A stretch of DNA of 64,000 nucleotides from Nymphaea colorata (GCF_008831285.2 NC_045140.1:17854370-17918369), one strand, 5' to 3'; shown: positions 36,708-47,846, counted from the first letter of the stretch. The notes: generated by a model not told the origin, from the sequence alone. Numbers and translations are program-made.

Positions 36708-38177
36708 ACATGCTATGGGCATGACGAAAACAGGAGATATGGACGCTGGCTTGCGATGGTACTAACTTTTTCAAAGGAAGACTTAGTTAGTAGATCTGTT
36801 TCTGTATGGATTGCCTTCTTCTCTCCATCTAATGGCCATCAGTGGTGGCTTAAGCCTGTGATAGAGTGCATTGTTGCCTCTCCATTCTTTTCTGAAGTCA
36901 TTTTGGGTTCTGTTAGCTGCTCATTCGATTCATCTACTGTATGTTCTTGATGGGTGTTTTCTGGGTCCTTAGTGTTATATTTAAGAACTTTGATGGTGTA
37001 GATCGGGGCTCAAATATGTAATAAAAGCATGGCGATTCACACATTGCTGCTTCTGATCTGTTACTTCAAATTCTGTTGGTTCTGTTTCTGGTGGCTTCCC
37101 TCTCTCTCTCTCCCTTTCAATTCAGCTGCTGTGGCTTCTATTAAGAGTGTCGGTGGCGGTGCTGCAGTGAGTACTTTGTGATGCTTCTTGCTTATGTGAA
37201 ACCCGTTCACGTCTCCTCGCATGTTATCAGCCAGAAGGTCTTTTGTTTCTTATCTCGCATGTTATCAGCCACAAGGTCTTTTGTTTCTTATCTCGCTGTA
37301 GTAGCACTTTTCCTTTTTCACTGTACCTGTTTTGCCTTCTTGTCGTAACCCACTTTTTTTCGTCACCATTCCTCAAAGGCTCAAACTCCCCATGAATTTG
37401 CGGCAGTCGACCTGTTTCGCGGTACCTCTTCTCTTCGAGACAGAGAAACTATAAGTCAGCGAAGGAGTTCCCCGTGAAACCATGGTTTTTGTTTGTATTC
37501 AGAATGGGCTGGAAATTGAATTATTCACCTACCAAGATCCTCGTCTTTTTTCCTGAGCTGTGGATCTGCCGCAGCCAACTTAACTGGTTGAGTATAATTT
37601 TGCAGGAAAACAAATCCACCATGTGGAGTAACTTTTACATGCAAAACCATTTATTCAGGTTCTGACATTCTAATAGCTGTTTCAAATTTTTGTCAGTCTT
37701 TAGAGAAAAATAGTTGGAAACTCATATGTTTTTAAACTCTGATGATTTTTAAGAAAAGCAAACTTCTAGACTAAGAGCTCGAAAAACATTGCTAATAAAA
37801 AAAATCAGAAAATGATATTTATGACAATGTAGAAGAATTTGAGATTAAGGTTCGATTAATGTCTACCATTTTTAGCCAGGTAAAGTTGGCGGGACTTTTG
37901 CAGTACAAGGGACTGCAATGAGAATGGACCCCATGATTTGCTTGAAGCTTATGCTTGAACCAGGGCCATCAACATAATTAATACAGTAACCCAACTTTGT
38001 TGCTTCTACTTTAAGCTTGAGTTTAGTGGGGAGCTTCATCAAGTTCATGGAATGACTGTTACTGCACAGGCAGTAGTAACTCACTTCAAGTCTGTCGCAG
38101 TATGAAGTCTGCAAGGGTATGGACTGTGTTGGGAAGCTTCAATGAGGATCTTCTCGAGATCTTGCCTCTGGATGGGG
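36708..38177. other. Peroxidase A 3' flank and A-specific segment, no gene seen
   Basis: 36708-37400 is the 3' UTR and flank, collinear with unit B (49909-50600). A 38-bp segment (tcgcatgttatcagcc onwards) is tandemly doubled at 37217-37292 in unit A but single in unit B. About 37401-38171 has no counterpart in unit B, where the flanks join directly at about 50597; it is either an insertion in A or a deletion in B. No coding potential was recognised. Confidence 0.65.
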
Positions 38178-39170
38178 GATGTCAGATTTAACCAAAGGTT
38201 TGGGAGAATGCAGTATCATGGGTGGGTCTATTGGGGAAGTCACCTGTCGTCCTCTGGGAGATTCAGTGGAGGACTTAGGGATCATGGCTTCACTGGATGG
38301 TGAGAAGCGCCGAATTCATATTCTGGTATCGAGCTACAAGATGATGCTGGTGACATTACAATGGACGAAAGTTGCATGTTTCACCAGAGGTTATGGCTGT
38401 TCAAATATGATCTACAACTTCGTTCTTTATAGTCATGGATGTTACAAACTCATCCTTGTTAGAGAGGGTTAACGTGAATGATGCACAATTTTCTATCAAG
38501 GGAATTGTGCAAGTAGATTCTAGTGCTGCTTCGGAACTTGAGTAAAGAACTTAATACCGGTCAACTAAAATGTCACACATTTACTGTTTGTAATTTAGAA
38601 AATTAGCACCTATGGAATCAAACTGGTAACCAGACTTTCACCAGCCCATCAATTTGAGAGCGCAATGCCTCTGCTGGCAGGTGGAGAGAAGTCAAGATGG
38701 TGAAGCTCCCAATTCAGATCATTCCACAAACTGATGCCTTTAGAGGACTTCAAGGGCCCAGGGATGGTAACCAATTCTTTGTGTCGGGAGTTCAGGAAGA
38801 AAGGGATGAGGATCACGGAGTGGCCGAGGAAGTGAACCCTCAAGCTAAAGGAAGGATATTGTAGATGAGATGGTTCAGGATAATCGTTTGGAGAGTGTGA
38901 TGTTTTGTGCAATGGAAATAGTTATGATATCTAAGCCGAATTCCCTGTTGGAGGAGACAACATGTGAAAGAACTGAACCCTTTCTTAGTAGGCCCTGAGT
39001 TCCATCGGGGTTTGCTTTTCTTGTGCAGGATGAGTGGCGGGGGGCTAAGTGGGGCGGGGGAGTGCTGTCAAAGAAGGTAATGTCTGAAAATGGCCACAGG
39101 GCATGGCCTACCTACGGAAGGAAGATGCTTTGGTTCTTAGTTGCCAACCCTGAGAAAGATTTCAGTTGAG
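38178..39170 (+). pseudogene. Decayed DUF4283-like retroelement gene remnant, unit A
   Basis: Begins with the frame MSDLTKGLGECSIMGGSIGE and is collinear with the better preserved unit B copy (50608-51850), where a DUF4283-like stretch can be read. In unit A about 340 bases are missing at about 38450 (tgtt joined to acaaactcatcc), removing the DUF4283 core. Frames are broken by stops. Proteins with this domain are typical of plant LINE-derived gag-like genes. Not expected to be functional. Confidence 0.5.
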
Positions 39171-40391
39171 AACATGCACCTACAAGGGAGTGAGGTCGTC
39201 TGTGAAAGATGTTGTTTAATATTGCATCAAACTGGGAGATCCTGGACTAGATTTGATTGAAAGACAACTACGAAGTGAGCAACTTGTGATCCTTTCGAGA
39301 TGGATTGACTTTTGTAGGATTGTTCTTCATTTTTATCTATTGAATCGAGTTCTTGGGTGCGTATGTTTTGCTTTCTCTAATCAGTTAGGGGTTTTCATAT
39401 TGTTTTCGTTGAAGGGATGACTTCTTCGGCATCCCTGTGGGGCTTTATACTCCTTTTTTTTTGTGTACTCTGATCACAAAATGCGTATGCTACCTATTCA
39501 ACTAAACTTTTTATGTCTTTGGCAAGCAATTTTGTTGTTTGGATCTTTCTGATTCGTTTCATGGTGCCTGTTCAACAGGTTTCAAATTTCCGTAAACTGA
39601 CATTAGCCACTAAAAAACGCAAACGGTGTTTGTGTCAGCAGAAGAAAAACTTTGATGCTATGATGATTTTGTGAATAATTTTCTTGAAGCAATTTACTGC
39701 AAAGTTACTGTTGAAAAGCAAAAAAGAAAGAAAAATATTGTAAATCAAATGATATGAGCTTTACTGAGTCGAGCTTTCGGCTCTTTATACATGCATTTCT
39801 ATTAACTCACTGCTGACAATGAAGAAAAAAGAAATCACAAGCCTCAATCTTTGTTGGTGCGTACAGAGCAAAATTAAGCTCTTCTTTTCAATTCATTCAC
39901 TCTTTCGCAATGTGACAAAAAAGAGCTCTGTCATGCTGATGAATGTCGCACAAGACTCACTTTTACACCTCGAACCAAAAGTCCTGTAGGAGCAGAGTTC
40001 CTCTCCTTTCTTAAATACCCAAGTGAAGAGAAAGACAGGTAAGGACATCACGTCTAAAACACAAGGCGACGTGCACAAGAAAACCAGGGAACCACAGTTG
40101 CTGATTGAACATAACGCCATTTTGTGAATGAAGAAATGATACTCGTACCTCCAAGGTTGGTCAGAAAATGCAAACCGCTCTATTCTTTTTGGGCCATTAA
40201 AGATTAGATCCCCAAAATTGTAAAGCGGAAAAGGCACATCTCAACTTGTTAAAAAGCAAATTATAAAGACAGCCATATATTATAACAGCATGTACCCAAT
40301 TTGCCAAATTAAACAAACAAAAAAGAAGAAGAAACGAACACCCTTTTATGTATAGCAAGAGAGAGGAAGAAAGTCGGAAGTCAAAAAAAGC
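39171..40391. other. Intergenic DNA between retroelement remnant and U-box gene A
   Basis: Partly collinear with 51860-52904 of unit B; the inner part (about 39200-39560) is unrelated to the B counterpart. It presumably contains the 3' UTR of the minus-strand U-box gene. No gene recognised. Confidence 0.5.
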
Positions 40392-42188
40392 TCAAAACTC
40401 CGTGGAGTTGGGCCCGAGTATGAGACGCTTGTGGCGCGCACGAGCTTGAGCAGCTTGCTCCGTGAGGTCGAAGCCGTCATCCTCGGCGGCGTCGGCATCT
40501 CTGCTAGCCGATGATGCCGCCGCGCCTTTCATCAGCAGCAGCAACTTCCCCGCCCGTTCTCTTGCCCGGTCGCTCCCTCGCTCGGCCACCACCGTCAGCA
40601 CCTCCAGCGCGCCGGCCTCCCGTGCCAAGCCCTTGAAGCGCCAGGTATCTCGCGCCAGCAGGCAGAGCGCCGCGACGCTGTGCTCCCGAATCGCTGCCAA
40701 GTGCCTCTCGTCCTCCGTCCCTTGCCAGCTCTCGGCGATTAAGGCTACGAGCGCTGCGACTGCGTTGGCGTCAAGCATTGCGGCCCGGCCTTCCGTGCCG
40801 GCTGCCAAGTTGCAGAGGATGAGCACGGCTCGAGTCGCCAGGCTCGGTTCGTCGCCGCGAGCGAGCGCCATGAGCTTCGGCAGCGCGCCTGCGCGCATCA
40901 GCTTGGCGCGGTTGCCCCTCGCGAACGACAGGTGGTACAGCGCCATTGCAGCGTCCAGCCTGGCGCGGCCGTCCAGGGTGGAGCTGAGCAGGTGGAGCAG
41001 CGGCTGGACCGCGCCCAGCACGCCCAGCGCCGTCCTGTTCTCGTCCTCCAGAGCCAGGCTGAAGATGGCTCCGACGGCGTGCCCCTGTGCTTCCACGTGT
41101 CCTCCTTTGAGCACGTCGATCAATGGCGGGACGGTTCCCGAGCGTACGATCTTGACCTTGTTGACCTTCTCCAGAGACAGGTTGACGAAGGCGGCCACGG
41201 CGTTGACTTGAAGTCCGGCGTACCGCGACGCCATTAACGCCGCCAGGCAAGCGAGCAGCTCGCGCGTGCACATTCTCAGACGCGCGTCCCGGTCCTCGCG
41301 TGTCAGGTTTCGAAGCTCGACGGCGGCCTCCTCCTGGTCTGAGACGATTCCGGACCTCATCTTCGCGATCAGCTCATCCGACTCGCCAGAAGTACCGCAC
41401 GAGATTGAAACAGAGCCGAATGACTCCGACAGGCATGCAGGCCTCGTGGCCAGTTCGAGCGGACGGGCCGATGAGGTGAAGCCCGAGTCTGACGAGTCGA
41501 ATCGATCGAACCGGCGGTTCACCTCCGTTGCTGCGTAGGAGAATTCCACGGCCGGGTCGCTCTGGACTCGGCTGAGGATCTGTTCCGAGCCGGATAGACC
41601 TAAAATGGAGTCGTCGGGCGTCAGATTACTTCGGGAAATCGAGTCCGGTGAATCGATGGGAACGAGTTGCAGGTCACTTTCGGAGGCGGTGAGAGAGGCA
41701 CCGTCGATGCTCCTGTACGATTTCGACCCCGAGTCGGAGCAGTCCATTCGGCACTCCATTTCTGAGGTGGAACAGAGATCGGCGGAGGGGTCCGCGACGC
41801 GGGAAGCGTCCTCCGTCGTTGGGGACGTTTCTACGAACTTGTGCGCGAGAGCAGCGGCCGTCTCGGGGTCCGGCGGGTCTGGCAGCGGTAAGCCGGAGTC
41901 GCGGCACCAGTTGGCGATGGCCGTCTTGAGGGCGATATTGGGGATTAGAGTTGGGGTGGAGGTGGTGGTGGTGGCTGTTGACGGGAAGAGTTGTTGTTGG
42001 TGGTGGTTGGGAGGTAAGGCAAGGAGGGCCTCGATGCATCGGCGCTCGAAGGTCTGGCCGGAGGGAACGATGACGGGGTCTGCCATGGGAGCGTTGGAGA
42101 TGGGGCACAGGAACTCGAGCGGTGGCGCTTTCTGGCGTTGCTGACGGAAGTGGAAGGATATCCTCCACCGGTTTTTTCCGCTGCCCAT
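40392..42188 (-). CDS. U-box/ARM-repeat E3 ubiquitin ligase (PUB38-41-like), copy A, 598 aa
   Basis: Intronless gene. The start is the ATG at 42188, giving MGSGKNRWRISFHF as in the PUB38-41 group; the frame is open 10 codons further upstream but has no ATG there. The U-box, which binds E2 enzymes, begins at about residue 22 (PPLEFLCPISNAPMADP, VPSGQTFERRCIEALLAL) and is interrupted by a Q/T-rich low-complexity stretch before IALKTAIANWCRDSG. A Ser/Asp-rich linker spans about residues 110-270. ARM repeats for substrate binding fill about residues 280-570 (NAVAAFVNLSLEKVNKVKIV, HAVGAIFSLALEDENRTALG, RAVLILCNLAAGTEGRAAML). The coding part is GC-rich relative to its surroundings. The paralogue at 52905-54701 is also intact. 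Related PUBs are linked to hormone and stress signalling; the substrate here is unknown. Confidence 0.95.
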   Translation of the reverse strand: MGSGKNRWRISFHFRQQRQKAPPLEFLCPISNAPMADPVIVPSGQTFERRCIEALLALPPNHHQQQLFPSTATTTTSTPTLIPNIALKTAIANWCRDSGLPLPDPPDPETAAALAHKFVETSPTTEDASRVADPSADLCSTSEMECRMDCSDSGSKSYRSIDGASLTASESDLQLVPIDSPDSISRSNLTPDDSILGLSGSEQILSRVQSDPAVEFSYAATEVNRRFDRFDSSDSGFTSSARPLELATRPACLSESFGSVSISCGTSGESDELIAKMRSGIVSDQEEAAVELRNLTREDRDARLRMCTRELLACLAALMASRYAGLQVNAVAAFVNLSLEKVNKVKIVRSGTVPPLIDVLKGGHVEAQGHAVGAIFSLALEDENRTALGVLGAVQPLLHLLSSTLDGRARLDAAMALYHLSFARGNRAKLMRAGALPKLMALARGDEPSLATRAVLILCNLAAGTEGRAAMLDANAVAALVALIAESWQGTEDERHLAAIREHSVAALCLLARDTWRFKGLAREAGALEVLTVVAERGSDRARERAGKLLLLMKGAAASSASRDADAAEDDGFDLTEQAAQARARHKRLILGPNSTEF

Positions 42189-42256
42189 TTCCCTCCTCCT
42201 CTCCCTCACTGTGGACAAGATCTCCAGCGATCGATAGAACGAGAACGGCCCTGTGG

Positions 42257-42327
42257 TCTCTCTCTCTCTCTCTCTCTCTTAGGCGGGAGGAAACATCAGG
42301 AGAAGTCTTCCACCAGAGAAAAGCGAC

Positions 42328-42364
<37 letters not shown>
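42257..42364. promoter_or_regulatory. Inverted CT/GA tracts in the 5' leader of U-box gene A
   Basis: A CT tract (42257-42280) and a GA tract (42331-42364) lie on the same strand 50 bases apart, so a transcript covering both could fold into a stem of about 24 pairs. They lie 69-176 bases before the start codon of U-box gene A. In unit B the CT tract is longer (54771-54808) but the GA partner is reduced to short broken runs. The transcription start is not known. Confidence 0.6.
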
Positions 42365-42368
<4 letters not shown>

Positions 42369-42779
42369 CGGGGCCACTTTCCAAACGCCAATCACTATTT
42401 TCGATCTTTTAGAGATGCTTCTGTTGAGAAGGAGATAAAAACGGATCAGAAAGATCGACCCCGTGGATGATGATCAAAACTATAAGTCTAACCACGTTAA
42501 ATTTTTGCTTCCTCTTCTTTCTCTCACTGAAGAACAAAGGAGCCAACTACAGAACATGGTGATCTTATCCACCGGCGTTGTTTTCCCGGTGGTTTGGGCT
42601 GTTGAGCACTAGAATCTAGGACATCCAAGAATTTCCAGAACGCATTTTCATATTTTTTTTTGGACCTCCCAACAAGGAGCGATCGATTTTTTTCTTTTTT
42701 TTGGAACGATTGCTCAACAGCAACAAACAGTGTTCAGTTATTTCATTCTCCATTCCTTGTTCAATGGCAACACCAAACT

Positions 42780-43560
42780 CCTCATATTCAACAACAGTTA
42801 GTCTTAGCTCTCCTCCACTTGGAATGGGTTTTTCAGGTTAGTATCCATCAAGTTAGATCAAACAAATTATTTGTTATAGCGTTCTCAAATTACCAATGTA
42901 AGTTAGATCAAACAAATTATTTGTTATAGCGTTCTCAAATTACCAATGTTAGGAAGAGTCAAGGGCCACTTAGGTATGTCAACAGCACCCTTACTATTGC
43001 TCCTAGTATCTTGACGCATATCAAACAATAGTAAATCTCTATTTTGAAGTATGGAAACAAACAGATCAGTTAGCTTTAAGCTGGACTAAGGTTACAGTAT
43101 TCGAACATATTCTGCCACAATTAATTTCATATTCAACTGCACATGAGACTTGGTGTGTTCTAGAACAACAATAATGTTTTTCAATCTAAATTGCAAATCA
43201 TTCAGTTAAAGAAATTTATAAAACGTAAAGAAAGGAGATATGATGATGGCTGATTATTTAAATCATGTCAAATTCTTATGACTTTTTAGTTGCTGTTAAT
43301 CATAAGGTCTCTGACACTGATTTGGTTTTATGTACTTTTAATGGACTATCCACTAAATATAAGGTCTTCATCACTACGGTAACTACATTCAAGACTACCA
43401 GGTTTTCCTGAAATTTTTGACATACTCATTTCTCAAGAAAATCGTTGGCAAATTCTTTCACCTCCTCTTGATATTTCTCAAGAAACAAAAACGGTTGTCA
43501 TGATTGCTCATGGGACTGACAGCCATGGGAATTCTTATGCAAGAGGGAGAGGAGACTAAA
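42780..43560 (+). mobile_element. Degenerate Copia gag-like fragment
   Basis: The plus strand encodes, with several stops and frameshifts, GLVSIKLDQTNYLL (the N-terminal motif of Copia-type gag), then SWTKVTVFEHILPQLI, then GLSTKYKVFITTVTTFKTTR and SYARGRGD, in the usual gag order. It is a dead remnant. A perfect 50-bp tandem duplication (42850-42899 and 42900-42949) interrupts it directly after the NYLL region. Confidence 0.75.
42850..42949. repeat. 50-bp perfect tandem duplication in the gag remnant
   Basis: agttagatcaaacaaattat begins at 42851 and again at 42901 and both copies remain identical for about 49 bases. It duplicates the gag codons for the KLDQTNYL motif. Confidence 0.92.
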
Positions 43561-44160
43561 ACGGTGGTGGGTTGGGAGGGATCGTTTGCTAACCAACTGA
43601 TGGTCTCTTGAGCAGTATTGGGTGGTAGTGTTCTAGAGTATAAAAAGGTATTTTCACCAAATATAACATGTCTTGAAATAGTGACATGCTCGTTCAAGGG
43701 ATTGTAACACATGTAGCCTTTAAAACATTTTGGGAATTCAAGAAAAACACACTCATGAGACTTTGGAGCAAGTTTTGATTTATTTTGAAGACTTACTAAT
43801 GGATAAGCAGTGCATCTAAAAACTTTAAGATTCTCTAGTTGAAGCTTAGTATCAAGAAATTTCTCATATGAACTTGATGGTATTCAGAAGTTGAGCTTAC
43901 TGAATAAATAAAGCTATCGTAGGTGACAAAATAGTGTTTGATTTTGGAATGAGTTCAGAAGCCTATGGGGCGCAGCACTAAAACTATTTCTTTATGTTTT
44001 TTCAATCTCAAGTTGTCACCCAAAGTTAGTAAATGAGATGTGTTCACTCTCTGACTGAATAGCTCTACAACATGAATTTTCACTCATTCTTAAATATTGC
44101 CTCAACTGCTGATGTATTGATGAAAAGTGTGCTGAAAATCAAATGAAGAACTCGCACAGC
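43560..44160 (-). mobile_element. Copia integrase C-terminal fragment, inverted relative to gag
   Basis: On the minus strand the sequence reads LAPKSHECVFLEFPKC, KGYMCYNPLNEHVTISRHVI and FGENTFLYSRTLPP, the conserved stretch at the end of Copia integrase before the reverse transcriptase. It directly abuts the plus-strand gag remnant in opposite orientation, so the element is rearranged, or two elements are fused. No reverse transcriptase or LTR was found. Confidence 0.78.
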
Positions 44161-44420
44161 GGGATGATCGTTTTTACTGGTTAAAATGAATTTCATGCTG
44201 CACGTATGGATCGAATAACATAATGCATATGCAGCATGGGTGCTTTGGGGCTCTCATTCATACTTTCTCAAGTTTACCCAACAACCAAGAGGGGTGTGTT
44301 TAGTAACAGTAATATTTGTTACTGTCCCATGATCCTACCCCAAAAAATGAGACAAATTCATAACACATTGTAACAAGTATTCCACAAACCCGTTTCATTT
44401 TTTGTGAGTTTAGAGCATAC

Positions 44421-45840
44421 AATACTTCATTAGTGAACAAAACAAGAGTATTTCTTCATACTGCCTAACAGATATACCAGACACGCATTTGGTACATTCA
44501 AGAGACTTTTCCTATAATGTTTCAACTTGCACATCGGTATTCAACTATAAAGAACAAGAATTACAACACTTAAGAGGCGATTAATGGTTTGGAATTTTGA
44601 TTCAAAAATGAAACTTTTAGAACCGTAATTCTTCCTCAAACTAGATAAAATCAAAATTCTAGGTTCACTTTCCTAATTCCTGAAACAAAATACCCCTTTC
44701 GTTTAATATATCCATTTTTTTTTTAAATGAGCATTTTGATTCTAAAATTACATTATTCTAGTTATATCAACCGAGCCCTGATGTTCTTTGATTATCGTTT
44801 TCTTTTTCCCTTTCTTTTAAGCTAAATGGGTTTACACTCTCATTAATCGTGCATATAACATATTAGATCCTTTATTGTGTTGAAACTAAAAGGACTTTTT
44901 ACAATGTGGTCTTACCAAGGGATGTCAACCATCTCGGAACAGGTCTAATCGGATCTGGCTTTGAATTCATATTAGGATTGGATTTTTTGAAATCGAGTTT
45001 TGACCCGACTAGATATATCATTGGGTATGTTAGCATATGATTAAATTACATGATAATTTTCTTTTACTGACCCTTTTCCCTGAAAATTTTGCTTTTTCAT
45101 ATGCAAGAAAGTGAAAACTCTCAGCTTAAACTTTACGTTTTGATTTGGGGATGTGGGGGTGGGTGTGATTTCACTGGTCCAATACACCCTAAATATTTTA
45201 TCTGGTCATCGAAAGCCGCCTTAGGGTTGGTCTTAACTTATTTACTTGTTCACTGTACACTTACAAGGTGGATGTGACAGAGTAGTTGTTCATATCTCAT
45301 CTTCTCCGACTGTACCAAATTAATTTGTCGGTGAATCACAGAAGCGACGTACTGTGCGCCGGCCAAATGCACAGTGTTTTTAAAAATTAAGGAGGAGTAC
45401 TACAGTTGATGGGCCTTCTTCTCTTTCAAAGGCTTATCAATGTTGGAAAGAAGAAAGAAGCAATGGCAGCAGTAGCTTTGTTTTTGACCTGTCATATAAC
45501 TTATTTTTGTGGAAGTTCTTTAACCTCTTTCGTTGTTTCATGATCTTGAACGCTTCTTTTATGAGCACCAAACAATTTTAATGGTTGATATGAACTTTTT
45601 TTTTAATGTTTACTAAGAGAAACTGCTTTTTTGTGTAAAACTCTTCTAAAGAGTTGCCTTGTTTTCTGGTAAGCAATCATTGGCTTATAGCTAAGCTGCC
45701 CAGTATAACGAAGTCAGCTAACTCGACAACAATATATGAATGATCATTTACAGAAAACAAATAGGAAACTATCTAATGGGTCTATCGTTTTCTATCCCAA
45801 GGTTGGGGAATCTTTTGGGCAGTGATCTCGAAAAAGGAGG
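44421..45840. other. Noncoding part of the duplicated block, unit A
   Basis: 44420-45110 is collinear with 59330-60000 of unit B (shared tttcaacttgcacatcgg and tcctgaaacaaaatacccct). 45110-45700 has no counterpart in B, which is shorter there. No gene recognised. Confidence 0.55.
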
Positions 45841-46010
45841 AAACGATGCTTGCTGAGCATCGCTCGAGTTTGTTTAAAAGGTCAAGGGCTGCCAGAAACT
45901 TCCCCATGCTTTTGTCCCCATCATGCCAGACAGAAGGGCCAAGCATCAGAAGGACAAAACGTTTGTCAGAAACGTCGACAAACCTTGACCTGTATTAATC
46001 GTAGGACATA
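45780..46010 (-). pseudogene. Exon-like reading frame of unknown identity, unit A copy
   Basis: After a possible acceptor (attaatacag) on the minus strand, a frame reads FVDVSDKRFVLLMLGPSVWH and then DGDKSMGKFLAALDLLNKLE. The unit B copy (60175-60410) keeps the same frame up to ERCSA. One extra base in A (cagcaagcatcg against cagcagcatcg) shifts the downstream frame. I do not recognise the protein; it may be part of a decayed host gene. Confidence 0.4.
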
Positions 46011-46529
46011 TTTTGTTAGCAGATAAGAAGTTTACGTTTTGGATCAGAAATGCAGTAACGCACGGAAGCAGGAAAAGAAAAAAAAAACAGGCGAGAAGAT
46101 GATCTTATTCACTTTGCTTAAAGACTTGTGCAAGAGTCTTGGAGATCCCAACTTACATTGCAAAACTCTCCTCCTCAGGATCCCTCTCTATTGTACTCAC
46201 GAAGGATCGGTAACTGTTAAGAATGCCTCAATTTGGTTTAAAAAAGATCTCCAGCAAACAATCTCCACAGCCCAATTGAACTTCAAAGAAATGTTTCTTT
46301 CTTATCGTATGATAAAGCCACGGTTGCCACTAAAACAAGGTCCACAGACTTTTAAGAAGCTGACTGACTGTATTCTCTTGACGCTTTCAGTTTCTTTTCT
46401 TTTTCATCTTTTCTGTAAACCAATGTGTTCTCCGACATCAAACCTCTGAAGTTTTTTTCTTCTATTTTATATGCATCATCGCAGTTTGCCAGCAAGTAAA
46501 TTACTGGGACAACCCACAGAAATCGAATG

Positions 46530-46612
46530 TTGACATTTTGCTGATGACGACAATGACAAAAGATTATATACTTGTGCCTTGCATTTGACATTTTGCTGAT
46601 GACGACAATGAC
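46530..46612. repeat. 28-base direct repeat pair, unit A
   Basis: ttgacattttgctgatgacg followed by acaatgac occurs at about 46530 and again at about 46585. The same pair occurs in unit B at about 60945 and 61010, so it predates the segmental duplication. Confidence 0.85.
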
Positions 46613-46642
46613 TAAAAACCCTATAAAAGAACACTTTTCTGC

Positions 46643-46646
<4 letters not shown>

Positions 46647-46680
<34 letters not shown>
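46647..46680. repeat. (AT)17 microsatellite present only in unit A
   Basis: Uninterrupted AT tract. The matching position in unit B (about 61068) lacks it, so it expanded in A or was lost in B. Confidence 0.9.
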
Positions 46681-46681
<1 letters not shown>

Positions 46682-47224
46682 GTAAACCCTTATCAACCAT
46701 TCAATTCCACAAAATTTGCATGCACAAGAGAAAAAAAAGCTCGATAAACATAAAGAACCAAACGAGCGACAGAGAGGCATCCAATTTTTAACTTATGTAA
46801 AACTCTTTTTAAAAATAAAGAAGTAAAAACTATAGAAAACAGCCTCACAAAATCTGCTCCATACAAAATAATGAATGATCACACGAGAGCACACAAAATT
46901 TTTACTCTTCAATTCAAACTCAAAAACACTATGGGAGAGAAATAACAAATAAATAAGAAAGTAAAAATGGAAGAATATAATCTAATGAAAAGAAATGACA
47001 ATTTTAAAAACAAAAGCACTCGTTAGTTCTTTTTTTTTTTTTTTTTGGTAAACCAAGAACACATACAACCCAATTAAAAATTAAACCTTTTTCACTCCGT
47101 GACTTTCTTTCTCAGGTTAAGAGGCATCTCTCTCTAAAGGGGCCCTATACCGTGTCTTTCTTCTCTGCTTTTCTTGTTGCCTTTACTCAGAAAATGGATG
47201 CAAGGGTTTGTACCTTTTCTGAAT

Positions 47225-47440
47225 GAGTGCGAGAGCCACCCAGAAGGGCACCCTTTTCCTTGCCCTCGGGACTGTGCCGGGTCTGGATGGACATAATGTA
47301 CCATCAACTTGGTATCATACTTCAACACATATAGCCAACGAGTATAACAACTATGGGAATCGAACTTGTAACACATCATTTTTGTGCCGCCAACCCAACC
47401 AGTTATACTATAGTCTCGAGGTGAAGGACTGTGTTTCTAC
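47225..47440 (-). mobile_element. SINE-like sequence with tRNA-type A and B boxes, unit A only
   Basis: On the minus strand taactggttgggttggcg (A-box-like) is followed about 35 bases later by aagttcgattccc (B-box-like), the spacing of a tRNA-derived promoter. The same place in unit B has unrelated sequence. No poly(A) tail or target-site duplication was confirmed. Confidence 0.4.
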
Positions 47441-47570
47441 ATTTAACAATAAATAGGGTGGTTGACATCTACCATGAAGTATAGGTCCTGCACATGGAGG
47501 AGACCAGACCCAAAGTACCCTAACAGCTTCATGAATTTACAAGTGCAATTCACAGTCTTCAATGTGCATT

Positions 47571-47846
47571 GAGTTCTGACGGCCCAAGTGCTTCATAGGG
47601 TGAATGGAAAACTTACTTCCATATATACGCTGTTCAACCAGCCCTTTTCCAAAAGAGTGACCTGTCCATTGTTTGATATGTTCATAAAGTTCCCACCTCT
47701 TTGAATTCAGTTAATAAACCATGCTGTACATATGAGAAAACAAGAGAAGGCGTTTTACAAATCTTTTGATGCACCTATTGACAGCACTATGGTTCCTTAT
47801 AATTTCAAGTGTTTTTCGATAATTAGGAATCCTAGGAATGAAGATA
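47571..47846. other. Spacer between duplication units
   Basis: About 275 bases that match neither the end of unit B nor the region upstream of unit A. It ends at the breakpoint with the truncated peroxidase exon and includes the in-frame ATG (47838) discussed with peroxidase B. Confidence 0.7.

Larger units (their letters stand above)
42412..44420. other. Unit A-specific block without counterpart in unit B
   Basis: Homology with unit B stops at about 42411/54933 (after gatcttttaga) and resumes at about 44420/59330 (tagtgaacaaaacaagag). The block contains the rearranged Copia sequences described separately. Its flanks are AT-rich and show no gene. Confidence 0.7.
34638..47570. repeat. Unit A of a tandem segmental duplication (about 12.9 kb)
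   Basis: Unit A starts at ggagatggcttcgacg inside peroxidase exon 1, matched at 47847 in unit B. Collinear matches: peroxidase exon 2 (36129 and 49330), retroelement remnant (38180 and 50608), U-box gene (40392 and 52905), 44420 block and 59330, 45720 block and 60105, end about 47570 and 61985. The offset moves from 13.2 kb to 12.4 kb to 14.9 kb to 14.4 kb because each copy has its own indels. Coding parts are about 97-99% identical by eye; noncoding parts are more diverged. Confidence 0.93.

Noticed and set aside
40462-41211. Long plus-strand open frames opposite U-box gene A (also 41605-42144 and the equivalents in unit B at 52975-54657)
   Set aside because: They are antisense to a well-supported U-box/ARM gene and arise from its GC-rich codons. 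Their translations are low-complexity Ser/Ala/Arg-rich and match no family.
42189-42218. Ten-codon upstream extension of U-box gene A (and 54702-54731 in B)
   Set aside because: The extension begins with a TTG codon, not ATG. The MGSGKNRW start matches the family N-terminus.
47134-47379. Possible organelle-derived ribosomal-protein-like frame on the minus strand
   Set aside because: Residues such as GKGCPSGWLSHSFRKG looked faintly ribosomal, but no known plastid or mitochondrial gene fits, and a SINE-like promoter overlaps the region.
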